From NCBI RefSeq assembly GCF_036898095.1, contig NC_090730.1, positions 22,885,121 through 22,949,120 on the forward strand: DNA of 64,000 nucleotides. The letters are read 5' to 3'. The position numbers were made by a program, and so were the translations under genes. The DNA is from Palaemon carinicauda (taxonomy: Eukaryota; Arthropoda; Malacostraca; Decapoda; Palaemonidae). Below are positions 1 to 11,335 of this stretch, piece by piece; positions within the stretch are counted from its first letter, which is position 1; each line of letters begins with the position of its first letter. The notes below the pieces were generated by a model. The model did not search any database. It saw nothing but the letters and a program-made list of their open reading frames with translations, and was not told the DNA's origin.

Positions 1-540
1 ATTTCCCTTATTTGCACTTAGTGCTGAATGCCCTTACAGGCCCCAGTGCTGACGTATACAGTGTACCCCCAAATTTATAAATCAAATCACAAATTCTGAA
101 CAAACTCTAAGGCAAGGGAAAAAAACACACTCCTAAAGGATAGCTTCAACCGATCATGACAACAAAGATTACTGCAATACCCATTCACAAGGATTGAATC
201 AATATGAAGGGTACAAACTTTTGGTGGTTTTTTTGTGAGTTGCTGTTTGGTTTTTATGAGATTTTGACTAAGAAAGTAGGGTAATTGACAGAGGAACTCA
301 TAAAGGAAAATTAGGATAGTTTTAGACAAGTGAGAGAGTGAATGGATCCAGTGTGTGTTTTGAAACAATTATGTGAGATATTTGAAAAGAAAAAGAATAC
401 AATGTGTGGAACATACATCAACTTAAAAACAGCTCATGGTAGTATTTGCTACAAGGCAATTTTGAAAGTATATGGTATAAATGGTAGGTTGTGAAGTGCT
501 ATTGAAAGTGTATATGAATGATGGAAACAGCGTACAGAAA
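1..540. other. No gene recognised
   Basis: AT-rich sequence without a convincing coding region, RNA gene or repeat end. The one open stretch here, on the minus strand, is short, hydrophobic and matches no family I recognise. Confidence 0.5.
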
Positions 541-1340
541 TTCCTTGATAGTGATCGTAGAATTTGTATGATTCGCCTTGATTTTAGTGCTGCCTTTGAC
601 TATGTTAATCATGAGCCCTTGTTTTCATACTCAAATGGTTAGGAGCAGGTGGGTCTTTTCTTGGGATCATTATTGATTTTTTTAGCAATGGATTTTAGAG
701 CTGTTGTTTATGGGCACCATTGTGAGTATAGGAATGTAATATCTAGTATTAGTCAGGGTAGTGTTCTTGGTTCATTAATTTTCATGCTATATACAGTACA
801 CATATGTGATTTGACCTAGAAAACAAACTCATTACATAAGCAGATGATGCTATTTTCTTTACTTCAATTCCATCTCGTTAATGTTGATCTGGGGTTATTG
901 AATTCCTTAATAGCGATCTAGGTACAATTAGAGCATGGTGCAAATTATGGAGCATGAAGTTGAACCTTAACAAAACTCAAAAGTATGATTGTAAGTAGGT
1001 CGAGGGCACTGGCTCGTCAACATCCAGATCGGCATTGACAGTTTTGTTTAACTCTATATTTTTTAAAAATTTAGGTGTGATTCTTGATAGCAAATTTACT
1101 TTTTAGAAACATATTCAGTTTGTTTCTTCTTCAGTTTCACAAAAAAAAAATTAGCTTATTGAGAAATTCTTTTAAGATTTTTGGTGATCAATCTAGTCTG
1201 AAGAACTGTTTTAATTCTTTCATTCTGCCTTGTTTCAAGTATTGTTCTCCTGTTTGGTCATCAGCTGCTGAATCTCATTTTACTTTGTTGGACAGGAACT
1301 TGCAGTCTATTGAGTTTCTTATTCCTAGTCTACTGTAGAT
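541..1340 (+). pseudogene. Jockey/CR1-like LINE reverse-transcriptase fragment
   Basis: The translation shows non-LTR retrotransposon RT landmarks broken by stops and frameshifts. First comes LDFSAAFDYVNHE (RT palm region), then a GSVLGSLIF block, then a KLNLNKTQ-like block. After a frame change, 1150-1335 reads through a block ending CFKYCSPVWSSAAE and LLDRNLQSIE, typical of the C-terminal part of Jockey/CR1-type ORF2. The endonuclease and the rest of ORF2 are absent, so this is a 5'-truncated dead copy. A fragment at 45141-45700 shares the FSAAFD, VNHE and GSVLGS blocks and the same nucleotide context, so both belong to one family. Assignment to RT is secure; the clade is less so. Confidence 0.8.
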
Positions 1341-2265
1341 ATTAATCTCTGGCAATGACTTACTCATAATTGACAGAACTGTGCAATGTCAGATGACTAG
1401 GGAAAGCCTGGCCCCTGCAGGAGACCTAAAATATTCACAGAAGTATCCTGGCTTTCATCTTAATACCAATAACCTGTGCTTGCTTCATCTTCAGGGGAGC
1501 TCCTTAAGTTAACCCTCCAAGGCAGTGGGACCAATCGCTTTGTTTTGGATTTTATTATACCTCTATTCCAGTTTCTTTTTTTTCCGTCTTGTTGTCTACC
1601 ATTACCCGCTTTTATTCCATAGTGTAACTGCAGGGTTTTCCCCCAAGTGGCACTAATTGAACTATGGTGCCCTGGCACTCGGCCGAAATTCATAGATCAT
1701 AATAAACCTATGTTTATATACGGTATGTAAAATTAATCTGCAATAGTTTTGATAATTTTTCTAGTTCAGTAATCAATATATAGAAAATTTGTTTTAACTC
1801 TTGCTCTACCTGGCATCTAGGTCAAATGAATTCATATTATGAATATAGTAAGAGTTAAGATACCCAAGTTAAGCACCTCAATTAACTATGTACATTCTTA
1901 CAATACAATATGGAAATTATGTTGAAAAAAACAAGTAAAACTAGTCAGTTTTGAATTGTACATCTAAATGGGTTGTACATGAATTTTTTATATTCAGAAT
2001 TATTAATTTTTATTTTGAACTCAATATAAGGAACTTGATATTAGTGAATTTCATAACCAAACACCACCAATTGTAAATAGTCTGTATTCCATGCACATTT
2101 AAAAGAAAAAAAAACTAGCAATATAAACAAATGACTGCAAAAGTCTTACTAATTAATACATTGGAGTAAAGCTCAAAAAGTCCTAGAATTACATAACACA
2201 CGAACATACACACATTGTATACAGTATACACATGTATGTTTGCAAATATTTATGTACATGTGTAT
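1341..2265. other. No gene recognised
   Basis: Nothing convincing seen. The first few hundred bases may be decayed 3' sequence of the preceding LINE, but no motif supports that. The short minus-strand open frame at 1460-1693 resembles no family. Confidence 0.45.
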
Positions 2266-2615
2266 TATTATTATTAAGCTACAACCCTAGTTGGAAAAGC
2301 AAAATGCTATAAGCCCAGGGACCCCAACAGGGAAAAAAAGCCCAGTGAGGAAAGGAAACAAAGAAAAATAAAATATTCAAAGGACAGAAACAACATTAAA
2401 ATAAATAATTCCTATATAAACTATAAATACTTTAACAAAACAAGAGGAAAAGAATTTAGATAGAATAGTGTGCCCGAGTGTACCCTCAAGAAAGAGAACT
2501 CTAACTCAAAGCAGTGGAAGACCATGGTACAGAGGCTATGGCACTGCCCAAGACTAGAGAACAGTGGTTTGATTTTGGAGTGTCCTTCTCCTAGAAGAGG
2601 TGCTTACAATATACA
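2266..2615 (-). repeat. LINE/SINE 3'-tail repeat, copy 1
   Basis: Starts with a short TTA microsatellite followed by ACCCTAGTTGGAAAAGC and a block of about 330 bp that recurs at 6741-7405. The first 150-200 bp also recur at 62219-62740, where the adjoining sequence encodes a LINE ORF2 C-terminus on the minus strand. The orientation is therefore 3' tail at the low coordinate, ending in (TAA)n. This copy carries no coding part of that family. Confidence 0.7.
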
Positions 2616-2639
2616 CATTTATTTTAGTGGCATCCAAAA

Positions 2640-2960
2640 ACATTAAGTAACATGCCCAAGAATATAAAATAGTCATCAGCATCATTATCTCTTACACAAA
2701 AGGCCTCAGTTAGATTTCGCCAGTCTCTATCTTGAGCTTTTAATTCAATACTTCTCCATTCACCATCTCCTACTATGCACTTCGTAGTTGTCAGCCATGT
2801 AGGTTTGGGTCTTCCAACTCTTCTAGTGCCTTGTGGAGCCCAGCTGAACGTTTGGTGAACTAATCTCTTGGGGAGTGCAAAGAGCATGCCCAAACCATCT
2901 CCATCTACCCCTCATTAGATCTCATCCACATATGCACCGGCAAATGATACGTAAGCAGAG
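2640..2960 (-). pseudogene. Non-LTR retrotransposon RT C-terminal tail (remnant)
   Basis: On the minus strand the frame contains the block PQGTRRVGRPKPTWL followed by AQDRDWRNLTEAFC. This is the familiar end of endonuclease-reverse transcriptase proteins of non-LTR elements (GTR-x-x-GRP-x-x-TW, later A-x-DRx-WR). Upstream on the same strand are traces of the usual RWxGH segment. Only about 90 residues survive and the RT core is missing. It abuts repeat copy 1 but seems to belong to a different LINE from the 541-1340 fragment. Confidence 0.65.
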
Positions 2961-3505
2961 TACCCAGAAGAGAAGAATTCTGATACTAAAGCTGCCGGTC
3001 TATCAAATATCCTCAAGTTTTGGGGGATGGCGATAGAATAAGAGTAAAAAGAAATATGTCAAGATGAGGTTTTTGGGAGAGATGTGGCAAGAGATTGCAA
3101 AAAACAAAGTTTAACAAAAAGAGTAAGAACGTAATAAAATAAAATGAAAACAGCAGATGAAGTATAAAGAGCAGCACTTCTTTGAGAAAATTATGGATGA
3201 ACATAGACTTATTTTACTGACTAGGCTACCATCAGAAATAAAGATGGGGTAACAATAGAAAATGTTCATATTATGAAAATATTAGAATTTTGTTATACAG
3301 ATCTCATTGAATTAGAAATAATTAATACTGAAATGGAATGATAAGATGAAAAAAAATATTAGCTGTCATTCAGCTGAGTAATTAAAAAGAATAGAAAAAG
3401 ACAATGCGACAATTAGTAAATACAATTATACTATCCTTGAAAAATTAGAAGACAAGACATGAAGAATAACGTAAGAGGAATTATAAATGTCGTGGAAGAG
3501 ATAAC
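2961..3505. other. A-rich unassigned sequence
   Basis: A-rich sequence with many stops. It resembles in composition the A-rich stretch at 5420-6650, on the far side of the DIRS-like element at 3506-5419. That element may therefore have inserted into one pre-existing A-rich element. No family was recognised. Confidence 0.3.
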
Positions 3506-5419
3506 GGATTTTGAGCGAAGCGAAAAATCTATTTTTGGGTGAGATGGCCATGTCGTCCTGATGGAAGGTTCCTTCAGTAGCTTCTTTTGGGTATATATGA
3601 CTACCATAAATATTCCCAGAGAATTAAACTAAAGGTTTCACAGAATTGTAACTTCTGGTGCGAGTACCCTAAAGGTTTCCCTCTAGGATATCGTATATCA
3701 ACAGGGGACGCATGCATTAACGCCACATGGCTATCTGCACCCCACCTAGCGTTTACGCTTCGAGGGAGAAAGGTGGCGAGGTAACTGAGGAGCCGTTCCA
3801 AAGTTACCCTTCCTTCGTTACTGTTACGGTACTCGCAACGTAAACAAACCGTCCGCCATACTGTGTGACGTCACGTCCATCCTCATTCCTTGTCTGGTAG
3901 CTCCCAACATCGTTTGTTCGTTCCCAGTGATCATCTTTTATCTTGTGCATCCTTCGCCATGTCTCAACCTTCTGCCTCGCCTTCTTCTGGAAAGGAGGAG
4001 AACCTGAAGTGTGAGAGCTCCTTCTGCGGAGTTCGCCGCCCGGACTTCTACGGGCATAAGGCGTGCCGGACCCACGCCCCCTGTACAGCAAAAAAGGGCA
4101 ACCTTAAATATTGGGATCCACAGTCCTGCTCAATCTGCAAAGGCCTCCTTGATGAGGCGTTCGACAACCCTCCGTCCGCGGAGGCCAGGGACAATGCTCG
4201 AGAGAAACTGCGCAAGTGGGTGCGCGGTTTCCAGAAGAACGCCACCGGGCCGTATCTCCCCAATGAGAAGATGAGTGCCATGCTTTTCCCAAAAGCGTCA
4301 GCAGATTCTGTAGTTCCCCTTGGTTCAACTGACTGTTGAGCCCGACATCAAGACCACGCTTAGCAAGTGTAGTCTGGACGAGGTGGAGAAGATGTCGGAC
4401 GTGTCCGACAACACCGAGAGGACCCTCATGGGTGAGGATCCAGAGGAAGAAGAGGATCAGGTGGAGTACCCTGATTCGGAGGGCGAGGTCACCCCACCAC
4501 CTCCGGCAGCCCCTGTAGTGGTCGAGGAGCCAGTCCCCTCCACCTCCGCCGCCTCGCAGCCCCTGCTACCCGCCACCGAAGATGCCATCCGGGCATTGGT
4601 GGCACTGATGGACGAGAAGCTCAATAAGCATTCAGCGGAGCTCACAAGTCGTTTGATGGGATGTAAGCAACCAAAGAAGATCTCGGTTAAGGACCTTCCC
4701 TCCTGCTCGGAGTCTAACCCCTGAAGGTACGCCTAGCATATGCCAATTACAACGAGAAAAATCTTTATCAACGACAAGTTAGGGTCCATCCTTTTGGAAG
4801 AAGTGGAATTCTTCCCTAACTTTGAGGCTTACCCAGACTGTTACGTCCGACTCAGGTCCGAACCGGCCTCCAAGGAGGAGACTGAACCCAAAGAGGTGAT
4901 CGTGTTTGATCACTCAAAAGCCCAAGCCATGCTGGCAGAGTGCCTTAAGAGTCGCGGTTTTACCAACTCTAAAATGCCGGCATTGAGTAAGAAGCACCCG
5001 TCCTTTCTTGCTCCCTCTTCTACGACCTTTCCCTTCGTAGAAAAGGCCTTCCATGCGGTCATGAAGGCGGTGGAGGAAGGAAAGCCCTGCCCTACCCTGG
5101 AGGAGTGTAGGCCTCTCTCCCTCGCCCTTCCCCCCGACGACAGATTCTGGAAAGACATCCAGTTTACTTTCACGGTCGGGAAACTGGACCCTGACGTGGC
5201 TGGACGTCAGTTCAACGAAGATCTTCCGAAGCTGAACGACCACCTTCTCCGTCGGGAGCAGGAGACCAAAGAGAGACTAGCTGCCTCCCTGTCATCAAAT
5301 TCAGCTTGAGGTCATGGCCGGGGACGTTAGAGTCCCAGATCCGTATATGGTTCTCGTGAAGACCCACCTAGTGACTGTGATGAAGGACTTGTACAGCTTC
5401 ATCAGGGCCCGGAGATAAT
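3506..5419 (+). mobile_element. 5' part of a DIRS-like retrotransposon (second family)
   Basis: Starts at a sharp compositional boundary with a small palindromic motif (GATTTT-GAGCGAAGCG-AAAATC) and a GC-richer leader of about 450 bp, followed by a three-piece ORF1. It stops abruptly at about 5419 with no RT, RNase H, recombinase or right terminal repeat. The leader differs from those of copies A, B, C, F and G, so this would be a separate family. DIRS membership is inferred from ORF1 style (Cys/His-rich N-terminus, acidic-proline middle, conserved helical C-terminus), not from termini. Confidence 0.5.
3960..5419 (+). pseudogene. ORF1 (gag-like) of the DIRS-like element, frameshifted
   Basis: Three collinear segments in different frames form one decayed ORF1. 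Segment 1 (ATG at 3960, to 4339) has a Cys/His pattern (CESSFCG, CRTHAPC, CSICKGLL) resembling a zinc-binding N-terminus. Segment 2 (about 4320-4724) is acidic and proline-rich, then ends in a helical stretch. Segment 3 (4740-5309) has a conserved-looking core (SRGFTNSKMPALSKKHPS, DVAGRQFNEDLPKLNDHL) and is followed, after one more shift, by a tail ending FIRARR and TAA at 5419. At least three frame changes make it a pseudogene. The role (structural nucleocapsid-like protein of the element) is inferred from its position and style. Confidence 0.55.
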
Positions 5420-6650
5420 AGATATACCAGATGAATGGGATGATTTAGAAATATCAGTAGGCAAGTCTAAAGGGATCAGAATAGATGTTGACAATAGAGG
5501 ATGACTATTTATTACGAAGAAGCCAGTATTAATGAAAATTAAGGATTAAGTACAAGATTAGCAGATTTCAGTGTGTAGGGTGGCATAAAGAATAGATCAC
5601 CTTATCACACTGAGTACTTTTAAAGATTATATTTATTCGGGAACATTGAGTTTGGGGAGGCAGTAAAATTTCTATAAACTATATCTGCCTAAAATTATAT
5701 ATAAATTGAACGAGAAAGGTAAACCGATGATTAAGAGTCCTATACTGGATATACAGAGGGAATTGAGACAATTTTTGGCCCAAAATTGTTTTCTTGTTAT
5801 TGACAAAGTTAATACTATAAGCAAGAAGGCGATAACTTTGATTAGAATAACCAGAGCAGAGGCTCTGTTATATGTAGATGATACAATATTTCCCAGTAAT
5901 AACAGAAACAAAGTGAAAAAAAAAATCTATAAGCAACTGCCGCAGTTTGGAAGAACTAAAAAAAAAATTACTTTAAGCACCAATCCACAGAAGTCAGCTG
6001 TGTTAGTATTAACACACACGCACGTTAATAACGGAAATAGCAATATGGGCAGTTGAGAATAGAATGGAGTATAAAAATGTTACGCTGTTTCATAACAGTA
6101 TTTCATCAAATGATAAACGATTAGTTAAGCAACTACTGGAAGGCCAAAGAAGGAAACTATGTGGGAAATGCTGGGGAAAAGGGCATTATGGAAATGTAAA
6201 AGAAGATAATTGAAATTGAAGAAGTATATAAAGCAAGAAATCAAGAAAGAAATAAAACGTAAAGTGGCAAATGAAATTAAAAGAAGAAAAGAAAGCAGAT
6301 ATGACCAAGTCGAGGTTAGTAAATGGTAATGACAGAAGAGATTATGTAGGTGAACTTGACACTAATTAGGAAACAGTAATGGGAATGAAAACAAGACCTG
6401 AGTATAATAGACTTAGAAATATAGAAACATTTAACGTGATAGAGTTTGTGAGTTATGCAGAGACAGAATCGTGATGAACAGAACATATTTTTCTACGGCA
6501 AAGGACTAAGAAAATTTAGAAGCACTGTCATAGAATTAAGGAAATGAAAACGCCGACTAAAGAAGTTGCACGATATAGTAGAATAGAGTATGCAAGCTGC
6601 GGCATTTGTGTGTGAGGTAAGTGATAACAATTAACTTTCTGCAGAATGAA
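5420..6650. other. A-rich unassigned sequence, possible dead element
   Basis: Strongly A-rich on the + strand. It holds one open stretch (5706-6056) rich in Lys/Asn and a further frame around 6050-6200 with KLCGKCWGKGHYGN, which looks like a retroelement CCHC-type knuckle. No complete domain could be identified. It probably derives from a decayed retroelement split by the insertion at 3506-5419. Confidence 0.3.
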
Positions 6651-6738
6651 TTGCTTTATACTTGCATATCTAATATTGTGCCCACAATCATAGTTTAAAC
6701 TTTCTGTGAAATTTAAATGAAAATATACAACGTTCGAT

Positions 6739-6740
<2 letters not shown>

Positions 6741-6770
<30 letters not shown>

Positions 6771-7405
6771 GTTGTTGTTGTTATTATTATTATGATTATC
6801 ATTATTATTATTATTACAAGCTAAGCTATGACCCTAGTTGGAAAAGCAAGATGTTATAATCCCAAGGGCTCCACCAGGGAAAAATACTCCAGTGAGGAAA
6901 GGAAACGAGGAAATAGATAAACTACAAGAGAGGTAAAAATCAAAATATAATAAGTTAAGAACAATAATGACATTAAATTAGATCTTCCATATATAAACAA
7001 TAAAAACTTGAAAATAAGAGAAAGAAGATAGAACTGCGTTCCGGAGTGTACCATAAAACAAGAGAACTCTAATCCAAGACAGTGGAAGGCCATGGTACAG
7101 AGACTATGGCACTACCCAAGACTAGAAAACAATTGTTAATTTTTTTTACCTTTGCCAAGAGGAAAGTAGCATCTGAACAATTATGTATCATTAGTTAACC
7201 CCTTGAGTGAAGAAGAATAGTTTGGCAATCCAAGTGTTGTCTGGTGTTTAAGGACTGAAGAGAATGACTATAGTATTAATGGGTCGGACTATTTGATATA
7301 TGTGTAGGCAAAGCAAAATGAGGCGTAACTAAAGAGAGGGATCCAATTCTGTCTGGCCCGTCAAAGAACCCAATAACCCTAGTGGTAGTATCATAACCAA
7401 TAGCC
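6741..7405 (-). repeat. LINE/SINE 3'-tail repeat, copy 2
   Basis: Opens with an (ATT)n/(GTT)n microsatellite at about 6741-6815, then the same sequence as copy 1 (GACCCTAGTTGGAAAAGCA onward). It stays similar to copy 1 for about 330 bp and then extends to about 7405. No coding region. The A/T microsatellite sits at the presumed 3' end, as in LINEs and SINEs with simple-repeat tails. Confidence 0.7.
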
Positions 7406-8460
7406 TATATACAAAATACTTGTGATAAATCCGAAAACAAAGCAATAGTGCATAAAACTGGTGAGTCCCGTCATATAGCCAACAGATAATGAAAAACAAC
7501 TGCCATTCACTTCAGGTGGGGTTAGTGTGAGCGACGATTACTGAAATGAAGTTATTAATAAGCCTTTTTAAGTGATTTTATATGAATTTCTGTATCAGTC
7601 TCAGAAAACCTATGTTGGTCAATATTCGCCCCTTTTTTTTTTCTTTTGCTTATAAACTATAAGCACGGAAAGCCTTTCCAGGCAAATTTTTTCACTTTTC
7701 TTTTAGTGTTGAGACGTTTGGTTTCCTAATGTAAATAAGTCAACTAACAAGAATATTTTGAGTCAACACTAGCTATTCTACCAAATTTCGAATTATATTC
7801 CTCATGTTATATGTATTTCATTCAGGAAAAATGCAAGCTAGTTTGATCTGATTAATGAGAAGTGGTGAAAGGCATTATTTTACAATATACTTTAAATACG
7901 TGTAAGTGAAAATATATAATTCTTAGGTGCATGTAGAGGAAATATCAGCCGAGGAAGAAAGTAAATACAAGGCCCCCCCCCAAAAAAAATAAAGTTGGTG
8001 AATATAATGCAAATGAGTCCATACTTGCACTTTAGTGTTGGCGATCTAAAAATAAGGATTCAAAAGAAATAAAAAAGTAGATTGGTGTGCAAAGCAAAAT
8101 ACTATTTATTATTGTTGTTAAATATCTCTTCAAACTCTTTACACCTAAATGTCAAGAAGTGATATACACGTAAAATAAGGATTATCATTTCAATGGAAAT
8201 GTGAAAGAATTGTTTTTTATTATCCTACCCAAAGAACATTAAAGTTAGAGATGAAATACCTGTACTTAATAGCCTACAGGCACCTGTATGGAAAATTATT
8301 CTTGAAAGATCACAGGGAGATTTAAGAAGGAATAATGAACGAGAGGTAGAAAATGAGACTCATAATGTTCTAAAACTAAACAAGTCGAATTTAACCACAG
8401 TACGTGTACATTATTGAAGTGCCGTTCAAGCGGCAATGTATTTAACTTTCAAAAGATGTA
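7406..8460. other. No gene recognised
   Basis: AT-rich sequence with no convincing ORF or repeat ends. It contains only a short C run near 7973. Confidence 0.5.
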
Positions 8461-8692
8461 GGCAGCAGCAGGGTTGCCATCTGGCCGTTTTTGCGGCCAA
8501 ATTTGCCAAATTTGGCCGTATGGAAAACTCTCTGGCCGTAAACTATTAGCCATCGACGGCCAAACAATTTGGCCGAATTTTGGCCGTATTGTTTTCAAAA
8601 TGATTACATTTCATGTAATATCATTTATCTTTCATATGTTATATCTAATTTTTATTTCTAATCAGTAAAATATCAAATGAAATGACAGTATA

Positions 8693-8880
8693 GTGATGTA
8701 ACAACCACGTAACCTACTGGCTATGTTGCCTATTGACAGACACATACAGTACAAGTGTATGTTTACTACTTGTTCAGTACTAGATAAGTGATGTAACAGC
8801 AACGTAACCTACAGGCTATATTGCTTACTGACAGATACACACACAGTACAAGACAAGTACGCGTTTAGTACTAAATAAAG
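8693..8880. repeat. Tandem duplication of about 96 bp inside the hAT-like element
   Basis: Two adjacent copies start at GTGATGTAACA, continue with ACGTAACCTAC and CAGTACAAG blocks, and end in TAGTACTA. They have diverged by substitutions and small indels, so the duplication is old. Confidence 0.7.
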
Positions 8881-9045
8881 AAATGCATCGAATTAGATAC
8901 ATTTCTAGCTTAACTTGAGCATCAGTGTGAATTTGAACCTGACGTTTTAAACAGCCAAAAGGAGACTTTATAAAAAATAGTGCTGTGATTGGTGATTGAT
9001 TACCATTATGTCATTAAGTAAACCTTTTTCTACTTCAGCAAAGTT

Positions 9046-9049
9046 CCCC

Positions 9050-9114
<65 letters not shown>
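9046..9114. repeat. Poly-C plus (TC)n microsatellite
   Basis: About 15 C followed by about 27 TC units, lying inside the hAT-like element. Confidence 0.95.
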
Positions 9115-9117
<3 letters not shown>

Positions 9118-9497
9118 ACATGCCCATAAAAAATACACATATGCATTTAATTAATTTATGCTCATACTTGTTTGTGTGTTTGAATGCATACAATGTGATA
9201 CTAACTGCATGAGAGTAATGACAATAGATAAATGTAAATTCATGGCAAAGAAGTGAAGGATTAATACCTGATTTAGGCCTGCTACTCATGCATATCTAAT
9301 TAATAGCCTTTTATACTACATACTTACATCTGCATTACTAATAATAATAGGCTAATGATAGTAGTTAGTGTAATAAAAAAAAATAATATTTGGCCGAATT
9401 TTGGCCGTAAACCATAGTTGATTTGGCCGGTTTGGCCGTCATATGAAAATAATTTGGCCGTAGGAGATTTTTCCCATCTGGCAACCCTGGGCAGCAG

Positions 9498-11009
9498 TAA
9501 TTTTAAGTCAAAATTCGTTTTGACGTTTGTTTTGTGTACATTTTCCAAGTTCATGGTAGAAAAGTTTAACTCGTTATGCAAGGCGGGTTAAATGAAGTGA
9601 TTTATAAGGTAATTTTGATATACATTAATTGCTGAAGGCTTAGACTAGTTTGAATTGATGGTAACCTCAAAGCACACCGTACAAAATACGAGTGTCGAAT
9701 ACCTTAGTGGTTGTGCTGCCAGTATATAACATTACCTTTGTTTGTATCATGTTAATTGTACCATGTAATTTATTTAATGCTTAGTTTAGGATAGGTTAAG
9801 TTAGATTAGGTTTTTTAAAAGTGATTGTGTTGTGTTTGGATAGTGGTGTGTGCATGATAACGGCCACCTGTATGTATGACGACGGCTAAGAATACGGCAG
9901 TGCAAAGGGGTTCGCAGTGGGTTGTCCGACCCCCAATTAGGTAAGTAGGTAAGGAAATGACTTGTAGGTTAGGTTATGGGGTGGGCGAAGTTTAGGTTAG
10001 TTGTCTATTTTTTATGCACGCTGGAGGAACTGGCCGCTGATATACAAAGGCCCCTTTGGTTAGATTAGGATGTTTTTTTAATGGGTTAATATATGATACT
10101 CTAATATTTAGCGAAACTGGAATTCGCTATAAAATACGGAAGAGTACGGGCTAGTTTGGTATTTTTCTTTATATGTTTAATATGGGCTGGGGCATAATAA
10201 TTACGTTTCGGTCTATTAAAATGTGAAGTGTGTTTTTCACTCCAAGTCCATTGTTTACATCTGAGAGACTGAAGGGGACTTATTACGCATGCGTTTTCCT
10301 ATGGTTTGGGGTGCTTTCTGTGCATTTAAAATGAGATATTTGTCAGATGGTTTTTTCAAACCAATTACAAATACTGTAGTTCTTCATAAGTTCCCGGATG
10401 TTGTTATTTAACAGCCATTTTTTTCCCACCATTGTGTTCAGTTTTAAGTTAAAGACATTCCAAGAAGGGAAGCACATCAATCTATTTAAAAATTTAGTGT
10501 AATTTTGTTTATGCCGACAATTGAATATGATGAAAATGCTTTCCGTTCAGTGTAAAGCTATTGATACTTATGGGAAATTGGAAAATAACAGCGAATTAAG
10601 GCCTCAAAAGTTCGATTGTGACATAATTTTCAATGAAGGCCAGAACATTTTCTAATGCAAAGATTTTGTAAAGATTACCAAGAAAAGAAAATAGGTGACG
10701 GTGTCAATCATTAGGTAATGAGTTACTTGGGATTTATGTTTTCTTAATGGAAGGATTTATTTGTGATTTACTTTATCATATTGTAAGGATTAATTTGTGA
10801 TTAATTTTTAGTTTGTGACCTGGGAATGGGGGGTGGTCCGGCTAGTGGTTGTGACCTGGGAAGGGGGGTTCGGGCGCTTACCCCGGCTAGGGGTTATGAC
10901 CAGGGGGGTCCCGGGGCTTGCCCCCCTGCTAGGAGTTGTAACCTGGGAACCATTAGGTTAGGTTAGGTGGGTTTGTTAGGTTCTGTACCCTTTTGCAAAT
11001 CTCAAAAAT
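9498..11009. other. Unassigned region with GGTTA motifs and G-rich tandem repeats
   Basis: No supported gene. Several short runs of TAGGTTAGGTTAG-like sequence occur (near 9780, 9960 and 10950). These are common in arthropod DNA and resemble, without forming, TTAGG telomere arrays. At about 10815-10950 a G-rich unit with GACCTGGGAAGGGG and GGCTAG(T/G)GGTT blocks repeats imperfectly about four times. Confidence 0.5.
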
Positions 11010-11335
11010 GTTAAATAATTATATTTTGCCAGTTTTCAGCCATTTACATGAACCATATATTTTTCCAACTGGTTATCTTGAGCTTCTTTTGCATTTCTGA
11101 CCATTATTATTGCTGTAAATCCCTCGTTTATGTCATTTCCCCACCCAAAAAACCCGGTTTCCCACTGAGGTCCTCCATAATTGGCTTTATATGGGGGGGG
11201 GGTTCCACAAATTCATGAACGGGTGGTTTGCCTCAATAATCATGGTCAGAAATGCATAAAAAGATAGCCAGTAGGAAATATATATGGTTCATGTATTTGG
11301 CTAGAAAATAAAGTATCATATATTTACATTCTTCT
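11010..11335. repeat. Imperfect fold-back (long inverted repeat)
   Basis: The left arm at about 11028-11115 (containing TACATGAACCATATAT and GCATTTCTGACCAT) is repeated inverted at about 11235-11325 (ATGGTCAGAAATGC, ATATATGGTTCATGTA). The symmetry continues more weakly towards the centre, where C-rich and G-rich segments face each other. This looks like an old fold-back or MITE. I could not define target duplications. Confidence 0.65.

Larger units (their letters stand above)
8469..9489. mobile_element. hAT-like non-autonomous DNA transposon
   Basis: Imperfectly symmetric ends: the left end starts CAGGGTTGCCA and the right end finishes TGGCAACCCTG. They are flanked by a perfect 8-bp direct repeat GGCAGCAG (8461-8468 and 9490-9497). 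An 8-bp target duplication with CAG...CTG ends fits the hAT superfamily. Both subterminal regions (about 8480-8600 and 9389-9465) are packed with the pentamer GGCCG in both orientations, as expected for transposase binding sites. There is no transposase ORF. The interior has a roughly 96-bp tandem duplication (about 8693-8880) and a C/(TC)n microsatellite at 9046-9114. Confidence 0.8.

Noticed and set aside
1460..1693. 77-codon minus-strand ORF
   Set aside because: No recognisable domain; it lies in probable decayed LINE 3' sequence.
9780..10970. TTAGG/GGTTA runs as a possible telomere or subtelomere
   Set aside because: Only two to four units at a time, scattered. Such runs are common in arthropod interspersed DNA.
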